A stretch of DNA of 64,000 bases from Anodontia alba (lineage: Eukaryota; Mollusca; Bivalvia; Lucinida; Lucinidae): positions 75,402,953 to 75,466,952 of the forward strand of contig OZ024827.1 of assembly GCA_964016985.1 (NCBI GenBank). The letters run 5' to 3'. Numbering within the stretch: position 1 is the stretch's first letter; the number at the start of each line of letters is the position of its first letter. Below, piece after piece: positions 30,364-41,288 of the stretch. The notes beneath the pieces are model-generated. The model saw only the letters and a program-made list of their open reading frames with translations, ran no database searches and had not been told where the DNA came from. The position numbers and the translations under genes are program-made.

Positions 30364-30409
30364 TTATGAAACAAAATGGCTGACAGATTATATCTTCGGA
30401 GGAGATGTT

Positions 30410-30660
30410 TACAACATGTTTTCATGGAGAAATAGAAACAAAATACAAACTGGGCACAGCATTTCTACAAGATTGCATGTACGCCCTGCAAAGACAGATC
30501 ATTCTGTGCATCCCTGTAGACTGATTATAGTCTTTGCTGGCTACCCACAGAGTGCCCTACGAAGATTGATCAGACTGGGCAGGTTTTTCTACAGGTTGAT
30601 CTGCGTCTATGCTGGGGGCACATGTAATCTTGTAGGAAATGCTGTGCATATTTCTTGATA
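30410..30660. mobile_element. FB10 remnant
   Basis: GACAGATCATTCTGTGCATC, GTAGACTGATTATAGTCTTT and CAGACTGGGCAGG follow FB10 order. The open frame across it reflects the repeat and is not a credible gene. Confidence 0.45.
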
Positions 30661-30761
30661 ATACCTGTTTATCTGGTACAGTGGCTGGCCTTTCAAATGG
30701 ACGTCTGTACATATCCATGCTGACTATGAACAACCAAACTCTGTTCAGGTGAAAACAGATA

Positions 30762-31226
30762 CAGTCAAACCTCTTTATAACAACACTTGATACAACAACA
30801 GAATTTGTTTTAATGATAATTTGACTTGCACAAAACTAACAGCCAAGAGGTGACATTTAATCAGAAATTATGCAAGAACATTGTATTTAACACTTCCAGA
30901 AACATATGTTTTGGATATTTGTTAGAATTGCCTCTTTCTTAATGCTTAGCACTCTGGGTAAAATTTTCAGCAGACATTGAAATATTTTTCTTATTTTTCC
31001 CAGAAAACAGGATTTGACATTTCATGCAAATTGTCTCCATTGGAGACAATTTGCATGAAATGTCAGATCCTGTTTTCTGGGAAAAATAAGAAAAATATCA
31101 CCAATTTGTCGTCTGCTGAATTAGCCAAGAGGGTGGTAAAGGTATAAGGATTGTTTAGAACAGTAAATTCCTTTGAATCGCAACATCTTTGGGAACAAGT
31201 GTTGTCGTTGTAATGAGGGTTCACTG
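30762..31226. mobile_element. Pogo-like MITE hosting an FB5
   Basis: CAGTCAAACCTCTTTATAAC at the left and the inverse of ACGTTGTAATGAGGGTTCACTG-type sequence at the right, flanked by TA. CGTTGTAATGAGGGTTCACT at 31206 is the visible right end. FB5 at about 30935-31142 interrupts it. Confidence 0.65.
30935..31142. mobile_element. FB5 MITE, perfect core
   Basis: CTTAGCACTCTGGGTAAAAT at the left and GTCGTCTGCTGAATTAGCCA at the right. The hairpin GATTTGACATTTCATGCAAA has apex CTCCATTGGAG and no loop. Confidence 0.8.
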
Positions 31227-31343
31227 TATTTATGAAGTTAAGGATGATAGATGGATTTTGTGGACATATATTAATAAAAAATGAATCGTATATTCTCTGT
31301 TGGTAATTGGACAAACCAGTGATACCTACTTACTTGTAATAAA

Positions 31344-31630
31344 GTATATATATACCCTAAGTATTCAGACAGACAGGCCCAAGCAAACAGTGAAGACACT
31401 GATCAGATGCCACAGAATGTGTCACACATTCTGTGACATCTGATCAGGGTCAACACTGTTTGCCACTCATCCAGCAGTATTTGAGACAGAAAGTTTTCAG
31501 GAAGAAGCTATAATTCTAAAATTCTGATCATAAAGTGTGAAATTTTCCCATGTAAATAAAACATATTTTAAAAAAAAAAAATCAGAAGGTACTAAAATAA
31601 TGTTCAAATTCTTGGACTAGTATGATAAAA
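31344..31630. mobile_element. FB2 MITE with an extended apex
   Basis: TATATACCCTAAGTATTCAG at the left. The core hairpin is GCAAACAGTGAAGACACTGA with an extra palindromic apex, CACAGAATGTGTCACACATT. The right arm degrades into AAATTCTTGGACTAGTATG. Confidence 0.7.
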
Positions 31631-31679
31631 CAATAAGACATTTGAATACATAGGGTAAAGATGGTAACTGCCATAAAAA

Positions 31680-31760
31680 GTACAATGTACTTTTTACACC
31701 CCCCACCCACCCCCCCCCCCCCCCCCCCACAAAGAGGGCAAAGGCACTAAGTTTTACCAT
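31680..31760. repeat. C-rich homopolymer with a small hairpin
   Basis: AAAAGTACAATGTACTTTT is a 19-bp palindrome directly followed by a run of about 20 C. The C run could form a G-quadruplex on the opposite strand. Confidence 0.7.
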
Positions 31761-31847
31761 CTGTCCATCTTGTCCCATAAAGCTGTACATTCAAATTTTC
31801 GTATTCCAGAGGTACATGTTAATATTTTTCTATAGCGCTAGATTATA

Positions 31848-31993
31848 AGAATCTGTCATGGGTGTGAGGGGTAGATAGAAAAATCTGTCCCAAGAGTAAC
31901 TGTCGGGCATCACGAGACTTGCCGCGTGACGTCAGACTGTGATCCTGAGGGACAGAGTTTTCTATCTGTCACTCACACCCATGATAGATTCTT
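31848..31993. repeat. Inverted repeat with 44-bp arms
   Basis: AGAATCTGTCATGGGTGTGA through AATCTGTCCC (31849-31892) is inverted at about 31949-31992 (GGGACAGAGTTTTCTATCTG to ATGATAGATTCT). The loop holds CGTGACGTCAG. Possibly a MITE; termini are undefined. Confidence 0.75.
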
Positions 31994-32284
31994 TTTTTCT
32001 TGCATACCTTTCATTTCTAAAAGTGGGTTTTTTGGTTTTTGATAATGCAGTCACTTTGATTGCAGACGTTCCCCATATTGTGATGAAAATACTGTGACGT
32101 TCAGTGACATCAGTCTTAACCAATGTGTACCATGATGTCCTACACAACCAGTGTATATCAAACACGTGAAAATTCTTGATTTTTATCTTTCCCACAAGAC
32201 GGATAAGGGTGTGTGAGATAAGATTCGCTAGCATCACTATAATTTGCGGAAATCCTTATCCGATATGCGAGAAAAGAGGGGGTA
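31994..32284. other. No recognised feature
   Basis: Anonymous low-copy sequence. The minus-strand frame 31962-32237 has no recognisable family. Confidence 0.3.
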
Positions 32285-32580
32285 TAACTGTAAATATTTT
32301 TTCTTATTTCTCAACAGAAACTTATGTTATGGGTACTCATTAGAAGTGCCTCACAAAGGTGCTTCTGGTGAGTACCCACAACGTCTTCTTGGAGAAAGAA
32401 GAGAAATATCAATACTTTTTTGTTGAAAAAAAGCACTTTTTCTAGAGCTTTGTTTCTACAACAGTTTTGTCTCCTAAGGAGATAGTTAACATTAAATGTC
32501 AAGCCCTATTTTCTGGGTAAAATAAGAAACATATCATCGATTTGTCATCTGCGGATTTTTTCCCGAGAGTAATAACAATA
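32285..32580. mobile_element. FB7 then an FB5 right half
   Basis: 32310-32462: CTTATGTTATGGGTACTCAT and inverse, closing TTTTTCTAGAGCTTTG. 32468-32575: GTCTCCTAAGGAGATAG and GTCAAGCCCTATTTTCTGGG. Confidence 0.55.
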
Positions 32581-32718
32581 AATGTGTTTCAATCTGGGCA
32601 CTCACATTGGCATCCTCCAGCATTTCTGAAGTAAAACATATATTCTGAAATATTTTAGTGATTTCTGGCTGGATGAAAAAACAAAGGTATGGGCAAAATG
32701 TTTTTTGTTTTTTTTATC

Positions 32719-34160
32719 CTCTTGCACAACAAAGTTGTGGAGGGGATATAGGGTTTGTCCTGTATGTAAGTTAGTACATAATGTACTGTACGTACGTAAT
32801 GTACATACATATGTATGTTCACCTTTTGTCATCTCTCTAGCACCTACATTTATGAATGGATTTTAATATAACTTCACACAAATGTTGGGTATGATAATAT
32901 CTGGAGCAAGTTCAAGTTTCAGGGTCCTGGGCTCAAGGTCAGGAACACTGTGGCTATTTTTAGAAAAACTTTGTCATCTCTCTAGCATCTACATTTATTG
33001 ATGGATTTTAATATAATTTCACACGAATGTTGGGTATAATAATATCTTGAGTGAGTGACTTTCAGGGTCCTTGGCTCAAGGTCAAGGTCACTGGCTATTT
33101 TAGAAAAACTTTGTTATCGCTCTATTGCCTATATTTATCGATGGATTTTAATGTAAGGTCACGCAAATGTGGGTATGATAATATCTCAAGCAAGTTCGAC
33201 TTTCAGAGTATTGAGCTCAAGGTCACTGTGGCTATTTTTAGAAAAACTTTATCATCACTCCAGTGCCAACATTTATCAATGGATTTTAATATTACATCTC
33301 ACAAATGTTGGGTGATAATATCTTGAGTGAGTTGGACTTTCAGGTCCTGTGCTCAAGGTTAATGTCACTATGGCTATTTTTAGAAAAACGTTGTCATCGC
33401 TCTAGTGCTTACATTTATTGATGAATTTAATGTAAGCTCACACAAATGTTGGGTATGATAATATCTCAAACAAGTTGGACTTTCAGGGTTCTAGGCTCAA
33501 GGTCCAGGTCCCTGTGGCTATTTTTAGAAAAAAATTGTAATCTTTCTGTTGCCTACATTATTGATGGATTTTTAGGTAAGTTCACACAAATGTTGGTTAT
33601 GATAATATTTCGGGTATGTTGGACTTTCAGGGTCCTTGGCTCAAGGTCAAGGTCACTGGCTATTTTTAGAAAAACTTTGTAATCCCTTTAGTGCCTACAT
33701 TTATCAATAGATTTTAATATATCTTCACACGATTGTTGGGTATTATAATATCTCAAGTAAATTCAACTTTCAGGTTGCTGGGCTCAAGGTCAAGATAACT
33801 ATGGCTATTTTTAGAAAATACTTTGTCATCGCTCTAGTCCCTGCATTTATCAATGGATTTTAATATATCTTCACACATTTGTGGGTATGATAATATCTCA
33901 AGCAAGTTTAGGATCCTGAGCTCAAGGTCAAGGTTGACATGACTGAAATATTTTCTGTTATGTGAGATCTAATCCCTCCCAACCTGAAAATCTGAAAGTT
34001 TACAATACTGTATTTTAATGTCAAGGTCATATATGACTTTAACATTTAAGGTCAAAGACTTTTTGTTTCTTCATTCACATAATTATTATATGTCATGACA
34101 TTCACCAGTTCAGTGTTTGCCCTCACCAAGTAGTCTTGTGCGAGGGGATTTGTATCACCT
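32719..34160. mobile_element. TR element with a tandem array of about 141 bp
   Basis: CCTCTTGCACAA at 32719 is inverted as TTGTGCGAGG at 34136-34145. The anchor TTTTTAGAAAAACTTTGTCA recurs at about 32959, 33100, 33237, 33379, 33523, 33664 and 33810, spacing 138-146. Short open frames inside are repeat artefacts. The architecture matches the 27722 element with an unrelated repeat. Confidence 0.7.
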
Positions 34161-34175
34161 GCCATGTTTTCTTTT

Positions 34176-34440
34176 CTTTTCAACTCACCTGAGGGCAAAT
34201 TGCTCATGGTGAGCTATTGTGATACCTGATGTTTGTCATCTTTCCACCCACATATTTCATACAAGCATCTTCTCCTCTGAAACTACTGCACTTATTTTGC
34301 TGAAACTTAACACAAGGCACCTCTCGACAGCCTCTCTTAAATCCCTTCAAAAATTTTAGATCCAAGCAGACTCTGGTTGCCATGTTAGGGGAAAGAAAAA
34401 AAACTTTAAAAATCATCTTGTCAGTATCCGCTCTTTGTTG
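34176..34440. mobile_element. TR-element 5' end, truncated
   Basis: CAACTCACCTGAGGGCAAAT then GGTGAGCTATTGTGATACC form the end hairpin, related to the start at 4231. The following AAACTACTGCACTTATTTTG block ends near 34440 without an array. Confidence 0.55.
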
Positions 34441-34494
34441 ATGTAAAGTATTGCATTTATTGAGTTTTGAGTGAAATGCAATGCTGTATAGTAT

Positions 34495-34700
34495 TAACCT
34501 TTACTCCTCTATGGACAAATTCAGCAGATGACAAAGTGATGATATTATTTTTCTAATTTTTCTCAGAAAATAGGCTTTGACATTTAATGCAAATCATGAT
34601 TCGCATGAAAAGTCAAGTCTTTTTTCTGGAAAAAAGAAAAAAAAAAAATATTTCGAAATGTCTTCTGCTGAAATTTTTACCTGGCATGCTAAGCGATAAT
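34495..34700. mobile_element. FB5 MITE
   Basis: TTAACCTTTACTCCTCTATG at the left, hairpin CTTTGACATTTAATGCAAAT, right end ATTTTTACCTGGCATGCTAA. Confidence 0.6.
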
Positions 34701-34736
34701 CACCTTTAACAGTAGTTCAGGTCAGACACATAGACA

Positions 34737-34931
34737 CAGTAACCTATTTATAACACGATTCATTATAGCAGGTTTTTAGACATAACACATTGTAAAGATG
34801 GACCCCAAAAAAGTTGAATCCAAATAAAAAAGGTTGATAGTATGAGCAGACGTATGCCCTGCAAAGGCTAAGAGCTGCCATGGTTTTTGCCTTGGATCCC
34901 AGGAATAGTGTTATATAAAGAGTTTTAGGTG
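34737..34931. mobile_element. Possible pogo-like MITE, degraded
   Basis: CAGTAACCTATTTATAACAC at the left and the inverse of GTTATATAAAGAGTTTTAGG at the right. The homology between ends is partial. Confidence 0.4.
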
Positions 34932-35034
34932 TACAATATGGTAGACCACCGTGACATAAGATGAATAATGCAAAATGTTGTAACTTTTTTTTTTAATTCA
35001 CTTTGTCCTTATTGCAGGTCAGCTGTGAGTGCTG

Positions 35035-35035
<1 letters not shown>

Positions 35036-35066
<31 letters not shown>
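35036..35066. repeat. Poly-T tract
   Basis: About 31 consecutive T. Such long runs are prone to sequencing and length error. Confidence 0.9.
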
Positions 35067-35068
<2 letters not shown>

Positions 35069-35149
35069 GAAGTCATATTATGCAGGAACAAGGCCAAATG
35101 TTTTAGATAACCTCTTCATCTATTTTTATGTCTTGGGTGAGTTGTAACT

Positions 35150-35390
35150 GTTAATCTTAAGGAAACTAGATACACCTAAAAAAATTTTTGCTATTGTTTT
35201 TGACAAGGGAGACAACTTTTATGACTTCCTGGTTGCTTTCCCGTACATCAGTCCCCTTTTGAAAAGGGGTTATTCTAAATACAAAGAATTTGCTCCATTT
35301 GGGACCAAATTCTTATCTTTTAGAGAAGACCCCTTTTTAGAAGACAGCAAAACAGTTTTGATAGTTGTCTCCCTTGAAAGGTTATTTACC
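35150..35390. mobile_element. FB11 foldback
   Basis: GGGAGACAACTTTTATGACT and CAGTCCCCTTTTGAAAAGG at the left. AGAAGACCCCTTTTTAGAAG and GTTGTCTCCC at the right are inverted. Confidence 0.65.
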
Positions 35391-35399
35391 GTCGTTAAT

Positions 35400-35603
35400 T
35401 ACTGTTAATCTTTAAAACTCTAAGCAAAATTCATAGCAGGGGACATTATTATTTTTTTTTAATTTTCTTTCAATGAGAGTAAGTCTTGAACTTTCATATG
35501 AAATGTCAAGACTTATTTTCTTTTAAAAAAGAAAAAAAAAAAAAAAAAAAAAAAAATCAGAATGTTGTCTACTGCAGTTGTGATTGGCACTTTAAGGGTT
35601 AAT
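35400..35603. mobile_element. FB6 MITE
   Basis: TTAATCTTTAAAACTCTAAGC and GGCACTTTAAGGGTTAA are the ends. The hairpin is reduced to CTTTCATATGAAATGTCAAG. Poly-A of about 26 in the right arm. Confidence 0.6.
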
Positions 35604-35689
35604 ATTAAGCTGTCTAAATCTTGCAAATGATGTTGACATTTTAGCAGATAGAAACGTGACTACCCTGCGATCATTTTTCATGTTATGTC

Positions 35690-36065
35690 AGATTTACCCT
35701 AAGTATTTGGACACCAAAATTCCCCACCATACTTGCACTAAAATTTTAACCCTTAAAACTCCAAGAAAACCTGCATCTGAAAATGTCGTCTGTTTATGTC
35801 GTCTGCTGAATATTCTTGCAAACTTTTCAAACCTATTTTTGCATTACAGGCAAACTGTGGATCCAGATCAGACTGCTCCTAAAGGAGCAGTCTGATCTGG
35901 GTTCACACTGTTTGCTGTCATTTATGAGGGAAAGTATGTGCATAGGTACTGTTTAACCACTCAGAGGACTTAGCCTGCCCAGGAAAAATGAGAGGGTTAA
36001 CTGACTGGCTCGACGTGACCTAACAGTGTTTACTTGGCCGTAAAATTCCAACTCAAATAAACAAA
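35690..36065 (+). mobile_element. FB2 end, FB4 missing its right end, and a SINE1 3' piece
   Basis: 35693-35713 TTTACCCTAAGTATTTGGAC is an FB2 end. 35747-35913 is FB4 with an intact GATCCAGATCAGACTGCTCC hairpin but no right end. It changes at 35914 into SINE1 body (GTATGTGCATAGGTACTG) and tail. A deletion or recombination probably joined them. Confidence 0.6.
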
Positions 36066-36079
36066 AACATTGTAAATAA

Positions 36080-36390
36080 AATACTCATTACAATTCGCTC
36101 AGTGAAGCAGTTTTAAAAGGTACACACAGTGTAATTGAAATAAAAAAAAATTATTTAACAAAAAAAAAAAAAAATAATTTAATTAAATCCAATAAAAAAA
36201 AAAGTATGCCGCATCTGGAGTCCAATATGTAATTCAATTTTATTTTATCTGCATTCCAAAACAACTACAGTATCAATTCATCTGAAACACTAACTAAGCA
36301 AAAAAGACATGAAGTTAATGACATTGGTCTTATTTCAAGAATGTAAGAAAAGATCAAGAATGAAAGAAAAGATGGTGTTTACTACTGTAG
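36080..36390. other. A-rich sequence with FB7 scraps
   Basis: ATACTCATTACAATTCGCTC and GTATGCCGCATCTGGAG are FB7-like; the rest is anonymous. Confidence 0.35.
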
Positions 36391-36394
36391 GCTG

Positions 36395-36850
36395 TAGGCA
36401 AATTCTGTAGATGACAATATTTCCTTATTTTCTCAGAAAATAGGATTTGACATTTCATGAAAATTGTCTCCTAAAGAGACAATTTTACATGAAATATCAA
36501 ATCCTATCTTCTGTGGGGGGGCGGGGGGAAGAAAAAATCAAAATGTCATCTGCTGAAATTTTTACCCAGAGTGCTTTAAAGCATTAATGACAATAGTCTT
36601 ATTTTAAGAATGAAAGAGGAGATGATGTTTACTACAGTTGCCTTTTGTTTAAACTTTACCACTCTGTGGGCAAATTTAGCAGATGACACATATTTTTCTT
36701 AGACTTATTTTTTCCCAGAAAATAGGATTTGACATGTCATGCAAATTGTCTCCTAAGGAGACAGTTTGCATGAAATGTGAAATCCTATTGTGAAAATAAG
36801 AAAATTTTTTCAAAATGTCATCTGCTGATTTTTTTTTCAGCATGCTAAAC
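36395..36850. mobile_element. Two FB5 MITEs
   Basis: Copy one (36395-36585) has hairpin GATTTGACATTTCATGAAAA with apex CTCCTAAAGAG and a G-rich run. Copy two (36655-36850) has apex CTCCTAAGGAG. An AAGAATGAAAGA-GATGGTGTTTACTAC block before each copy is also duplicated (36350, 36609), so the pair may be a tandem duplication. Confidence 0.65.
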
Positions 36851-37320
36851 ATTTACCAGTTTATCTTACAAAGTTTCATTTTCTGTGTTTATTTTCCCTT
36901 TCACATACAACTTATTTTTAAATGACTGAAATGTAAAATACAATACGGTACTTTTGTTACCTTAAAATTTTTCATGCTTGTATGTTTTTAGGCTGATGAC
37001 AAATTAGTGAAAAACAAAAAAATAATGAGGGATATTTTTCTTAGAAGACAGGGCTTGATATTTAATGGAAGATGATTCACATGAAATGTCAAGCCCTGTT
37101 TACAAGGGCAAAAAACCTGACATATTCTTGTATGTTGTCAACCAATAATTAAATTCAGCAGGTCAAGGGTTAAGCTCATGCAGATGTGCCACAAAAACAA
37201 CAAAAAAATCAAAGGGCTGAATAGCCCTGAAATGACAGATTCTATGAGAAACTAATAAATTCCAGGTATCATTCTGTTCTCCATTTAAGTATGTGAGACG
37301 CTTCGTCGAAAAAAAAGAGC
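36851..37320. other. FB6 scrap, otherwise no feature
   Basis: 37050-37105 has GGGCTTGATATTTAATGGAA, GATGATTCACATGAAATGTC and AAGCCCTGTTT (FB6-like), followed by an FB1-like GCAGGTCAAGGGTTAA at 37158. Remainder anonymous. Confidence 0.35.
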
Positions 37321-37324
37321 TACA

Positions 37325-37390
37325 GCGAACAACAAAGGTGCTGATCAGCCTGCGAAGACTCGCAGGCTGATCTGCACCTTTGTTGTTCGC
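37325..37390. repeat. 66-bp near-perfect hairpin
   Basis: GCGAACAACAAAGGTGCTGA and its inverse TGCACCTTTGTTGTTCGC enclose CAGCCTGCGA/TCGCAGGCTG. The loop is at most 4 bases and there is about one mismatch. It resembles the FB10 core but has no recognisable FB10 ends. Confidence 0.85.
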
Positions 37391-37660
37391 ACATATATAT
37401 TAAGGTGGGTTTTCTCAGCGACTCTTGCCATAAACCAAGCACAAGTTGCACTACTCTTGTATGGACAGCTCTTCAGTGGCGTACTAATATACACACATTG
37501 AAACATTGGGTCTACTTTTGTGCACGGATGAATACGAAATTGAATAGTAGTCAAAGTCACTTTCTCTAAAACCATGCGTGGCAACGAAGAATGACAGATA
37601 GAATCAATTTTTCTGTCATTAAAAAGTATAAAAAAAAAACCCCAAAACAAAACAATATGT
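37391..37660. other. Unassigned low-copy sequence
   Basis: A 101-codon minus-strand frame (37345-37650) crosses it but overlaps the hairpin and an A-run and has no family signature. Not called as a gene. Confidence 0.3.
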
Positions 37661-37662
37661 CA

Positions 37663-37876
37663 TAATAACCCTAAATATTGGGACAGGCAGGCCTTTGCAA
37701 ACAGTTTAGACCCAGGTCAGATGCCACAGAATGTGGTGTCTGGTCAGGGTCTACACAGTTTGCCACTCATTCAGCAATTTTTAGCCACAACTTAGGTAGT
37801 AAATTGTACTTGTTCAAATTTTAGAATAAGTATGGTAAGGAGTTGAGATGTCCATATACTTAGGGTAAATATGGTA
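37663..37876. mobile_element. FB2 MITE, well preserved
   Basis: ATAATAACCCTAAATATTGG at the left, ATATACTTAGGGTAAATATG at the right, hairpin TTTAGACCCAGGTCAGATG with apex CCACAGAATGTGG. Confidence 0.75.
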
Positions 37877-37984
37877 GTTTATCACCTTCAGAATTGGGGT
37901 CACCTTGGGTAGATCTGGGGTAAGTCCAGTCAGGGTCAGTATTTACCAGATAAACACTAATCACAATTACAGCGGAACACACTT

Positions 37985-38125
37985 TGAAATATTTATTTTT
38001 ATTTTTCAGAGAAAATAAGTTAATACATTTTATGTGAATTGTCTGCCAAGCAAATGATTCACATAAAATGTTGTCTTATTTTCAATTGGTTTTTGAATGT
38101 CGTCTGCTACAAATTTGCTAATTTG
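37985..38125. mobile_element. FB6 fragment
   Basis: TTTTTATTTTTCAGAGAAAA then ACATTTTATGTGAATTGTC and inverse. Ends are lost. Confidence 0.55.
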
Positions 38126-39125
38126 GGGCCTAGTCCAGTTCCTTGCGCAGCTCGATAGCAGCGTCAAGCGTTAGTTTTCCGATTTATCAGACACTTTTCT
38201 GTCTGGTAGACTGGTTACCAGTTTATCAGTATCCTTACAATACAGGAGGGTAAACACTACAGAGAAAATACTTCATCTATAAATATTCCGCACTGCAGAC
38301 AGGACTCGAGTGAGATAAAATAAATAAACAGATATAATTGACTTATGTTGCCCTTCTAGTCATGTTTTACAGAAATATTTAGACTGGTACTGCAAATACA
38401 TACATACTGCATTAATTGATAAATAAATTGTGAATTATATAAGGGAATATGAATCTTTAGGACAATGATACAGCTTTTTTTTCTGTGACCTCTTAAATAG
38501 TTAAACTCTAGAACAAATATGAATTTGAATAAGTAATTGCGTACATAAGCATCTTTATGCATGTTAAGCAACACCGAAATAGAAAGTAGATCTAAAAAAG
38601 TTTTGTAGATTCTGTTAATCTGACAGCAGTATTCTGCTGTGTTTTATTTGTATAAATATCTGTCAACATGCATCTGCTTATTTTCAAGGCCGTTAATACT
38701 GAGTTAAATATAGAACGCTTTACGTCAGCAGTGGGTGAATTTCGATGCTAACAATAGACTGCTTAGTAAATTTCACACCAGGCGTCTATTTTTAATAGTC
38801 GCCTGGCGAACGAAGCTAATTGGGGCCCAAACAGTATCTGCACAAATTTTGAAATCCCCGATGAGAATGGGCAGCTCTGCAGATTCTTGTGTATCTGCAT
38901 TTTATTTATGCAGTAATGTACTTTTTCTCACGTCTGCTAAAATATATCCTGTTACCTTTGTAATCAAGATGCTTGTATATGAGTTACAACCAGTCAAATT
39001 TTTTGTGTTGGCACGGAAATGTTGCTATGAGAATGAGATTTGCTCTGTATACATATCTCCTTTTACAAAAAGTAAATGAATAAAAAAAATAGCAACCCTA
39101 GAAGCCTTTTATGGCACATGACTAG
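38126..39125. other. Longest stretch without recognised repeats; no gene called
   Basis: About 1 kb of low-copy DNA. The 114-codon + frame at 38735-39079 contains a small inverted pair (CCAGGCG/CGCCTGG) and no recognisable domain. GGCGAACGAAG and similar stretches are locally GC-richer. An exon of an unknown gene cannot be excluded. Confidence 0.3.
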
Positions 39126-39309
39126 TGAAGGTACAGACAAGAGTGTTCAACGATAGTCTTTGAATACAGACCAGGGTCTTTACTGCTGTATTATATGGAG
39201 GAATATGTGAGACGAGCGAAACCAACGAATCTTGCATGTACAAAGAATGATAATTCAGATCAACCTATGCATTAGCAGAGATCAGACTATGCATTAGCAG
39301 AGTCTGATT

Positions 39310-39586
39310 AACCCTTTACCCTTGCCATGCTGAATAAATCTAGCTGCCACACCCACTTGTAATTTTCAGCCAATCAGATTACTTGATCCAGTTTGTTGAT
39401 ACAAATTTATATACTTAATGACAAACAGTGCAGATCCGGATCAGTTGGCTTCTTCAGAAGCCAACTGATCTGGATCTCACCATTTGCAAAAGCAGGGCAT
39501 ATCTGGGCTTAGAAGCCAACTGATCTGGATCTACACTGTTTGCAAAAGCAGTGCATACCATGGGTTTAGCAGGACCAGGGTTAATA
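39310..39586. mobile_element. FB1 MITE with a duplicated right half
   Basis: CCCTTGCCATGCTGAATAAA at the left. The hairpin AGATCCGGATCAGTTGGC is followed by GCAAAAGCAGGGCATATC, then a second AGAAGCCAACTGATCTGGAT arm and GCAAAAGCAGTGCATACC. It ends GGACCAGGGTTAA. Confidence 0.7.
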
Positions 39587-39944
39587 CTTAGCAAAATTTT
39601 CAGATGTCATATTGAAATATTTTTTGTATTTGTCCCAGAAAACAAGGTTGGACATTTATGCAAACTGTTTCCAGTTGAGAGTGGTAAAGGTTAAAGTGTC
39701 AGTCATTACTGCAGCAGACAACATTTTGAAGTCTAATGAGCAGCTACAACATACCTTATATGTTTTCATGGAGACATTAAAAAAAAGCATTATGTGGACA
39801 CCCCATCTTAATGGTAACTATGAATAAATACCTGGAAGAGGTCTAAAATAAGAATGAATATATTTTCTACAAGTGGATATTAGTCCCTGATCAGTCGGTT
39901 GTACAAAACCAATGATTGACAATGAAATTCTGGCCAATTCCCCA

Positions 39945-40215
39945 ACACTAGTTTAGGGAGCGACCATTTGATTTTTATGCAGGGGGGGGGGGGGGGGGGG
40001 GGGGTGGGGGAGGGGGGGGGGAGGGGAAGGAAGATTGAAAAAAAATCCAGGACCCTCCACCAGGACAAGGGTAAATGCTATTATACTGCAAAAACGTGAA
40101 AAAAAAAGGCTTGCTTTGTGGAAGAAAAACATTTCCAGGCCTGAAAACATCTTCTCCACCCCCCCCACCCCCCCCCCCCCCCCCCACACACACACACAAC
40201 CCCACCCCCATAAAA
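39945..40215. repeat. G-run and C-run pair, about 120 bp apart
   Basis: 39981-40020 is nearly all G (with T and A breaks) and 40157-40200 is nearly all C with CACACACA. Together they act as a long imperfect inverted repeat and a strong quadruplex-forming site. The proline/glycine-rich open frames over it are artefacts. Confidence 0.8.
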
Positions 40216-40604
40216 ATATCAAATGCTTGGTCCCTTACACAAGCCTGTCTGCCCAGATATTTAGGGTAAATACAATAGGTACGTTATTTTATTATGACAG
40301 CCAGAAAGTCATATCAGGAACTCTAAATCAAAATCAGTTACAATGTACTTTGCATGGCATTTTGCTTTAATCCATTTATACAGAGTGGGCTTTTTCTCTC
40401 TCTCTTTTCCAATTTAATGGGTGTTTGGTCTGTTTTTAGTATTACCAAAATTTGGGGTGTTTGGTCTGTTTTTAGTATTACCAAAATTCTGCAATCCACT
40501 TCATGCAGAAAAGTACTGTAGCATTATTTAGACTAAATACTGTATATTTTGAGTTCTTGTAAGTTTGGGCACCTCGTGGATCTTATATTTTTGTCCCAAA
40601 ATTA

Positions 40605-40832
40605 ACCCATTATAATCGGGAGACCCGTAAAGGTAATTGGCAAACAGTGCAGACCCAGATCAGACGCTGCAGAATGTGGCATCTGAGCAGGGTCTCCACT
40701 GTTTGCAAATAGTTTAGCCATTTTTCTCTAGGAATATGTAGATCTCATTGCTGGACATTCCTAAAATTAAAATTGGACTCTTCCAATATATTGTGTGGGA
40801 GAGTCTATTCAGTATACAATAGGTTTAAGGTC
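40605..40832. mobile_element. FB3 MITE
   Basis: TTAACCCATTATAATCGGGA at the left and AGTCTATTCAGTATACAATA at the right. The core AGTGCAGACCCAGATCAGAC is paired with GGGTCTCCACTGTTTGC. Confidence 0.75.
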
Positions 40833-40913
40833 TGAAAATGTATGCATTTCTCACAAGTATATACATAGCATGGTCACCATCTCTGTATCTGTGTCAGAGC
40901 TCAGGAAAATTTG

Positions 40914-41100
40914 TTAACGCTTCGGATGCTGGGTAAAAATTTCAGCAGATGACATGGAAATATTTTTCCCAGAAAATAGGCTTCAACATTTCATGCAAAT
41001 TGTCTCCTTGCATGAAATGTCAGCCCATTTTCTGGAAAAAGTAAGGAAAATCTCATCAATTTGTCATCTGCTGAAATTGCCCATAGAATGATAAAGGATA
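40914..41100. mobile_element. FB5 MITE
   Basis: TTAACGCTTCGGATGCTGGG at the left, hairpin TTCATGCAAATTGTCTCC short-looped, right end AATTGCCCATAGAATGATAA. Confidence 0.7.
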
Positions 41101-41288
41101 ACCCTTAGATTGCTAAGCAAAACTATAGCAGACTAATATTTTCATTTTATTTTTCAGAGAAAATAAGACTAGACATTTCATACAAATTGTCTGTCTAGTA
41201 GATGACCCTCATGAAATCTCAAGTCATTTTCTTTATAAAATAATTAAAAAAAAAAAATGTCAGCTGCAATTTTTGCTTAGCATTTTAA
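41100..41288. mobile_element. FB6 MITE sharing a TTAA with FB4
   Basis: AACCCTTAGATTGCTAAGCA at the left and TTTGCTTAGCATTTTAA at the right. The hairpin is imperfect (GTCTGTCTAGTAGATGACCC). Confidence 0.65.

Noticed and set aside
38735..39079. 114-codon gene in the repeat-poor region
   Set aside because: No domain, signal peptide or start context; composition resembles the surrounding AT-rich DNA.
40035..40222. Proline- and glycine-rich open frames
   Set aside because: Pure consequence of the G and C homopolymer tracts.
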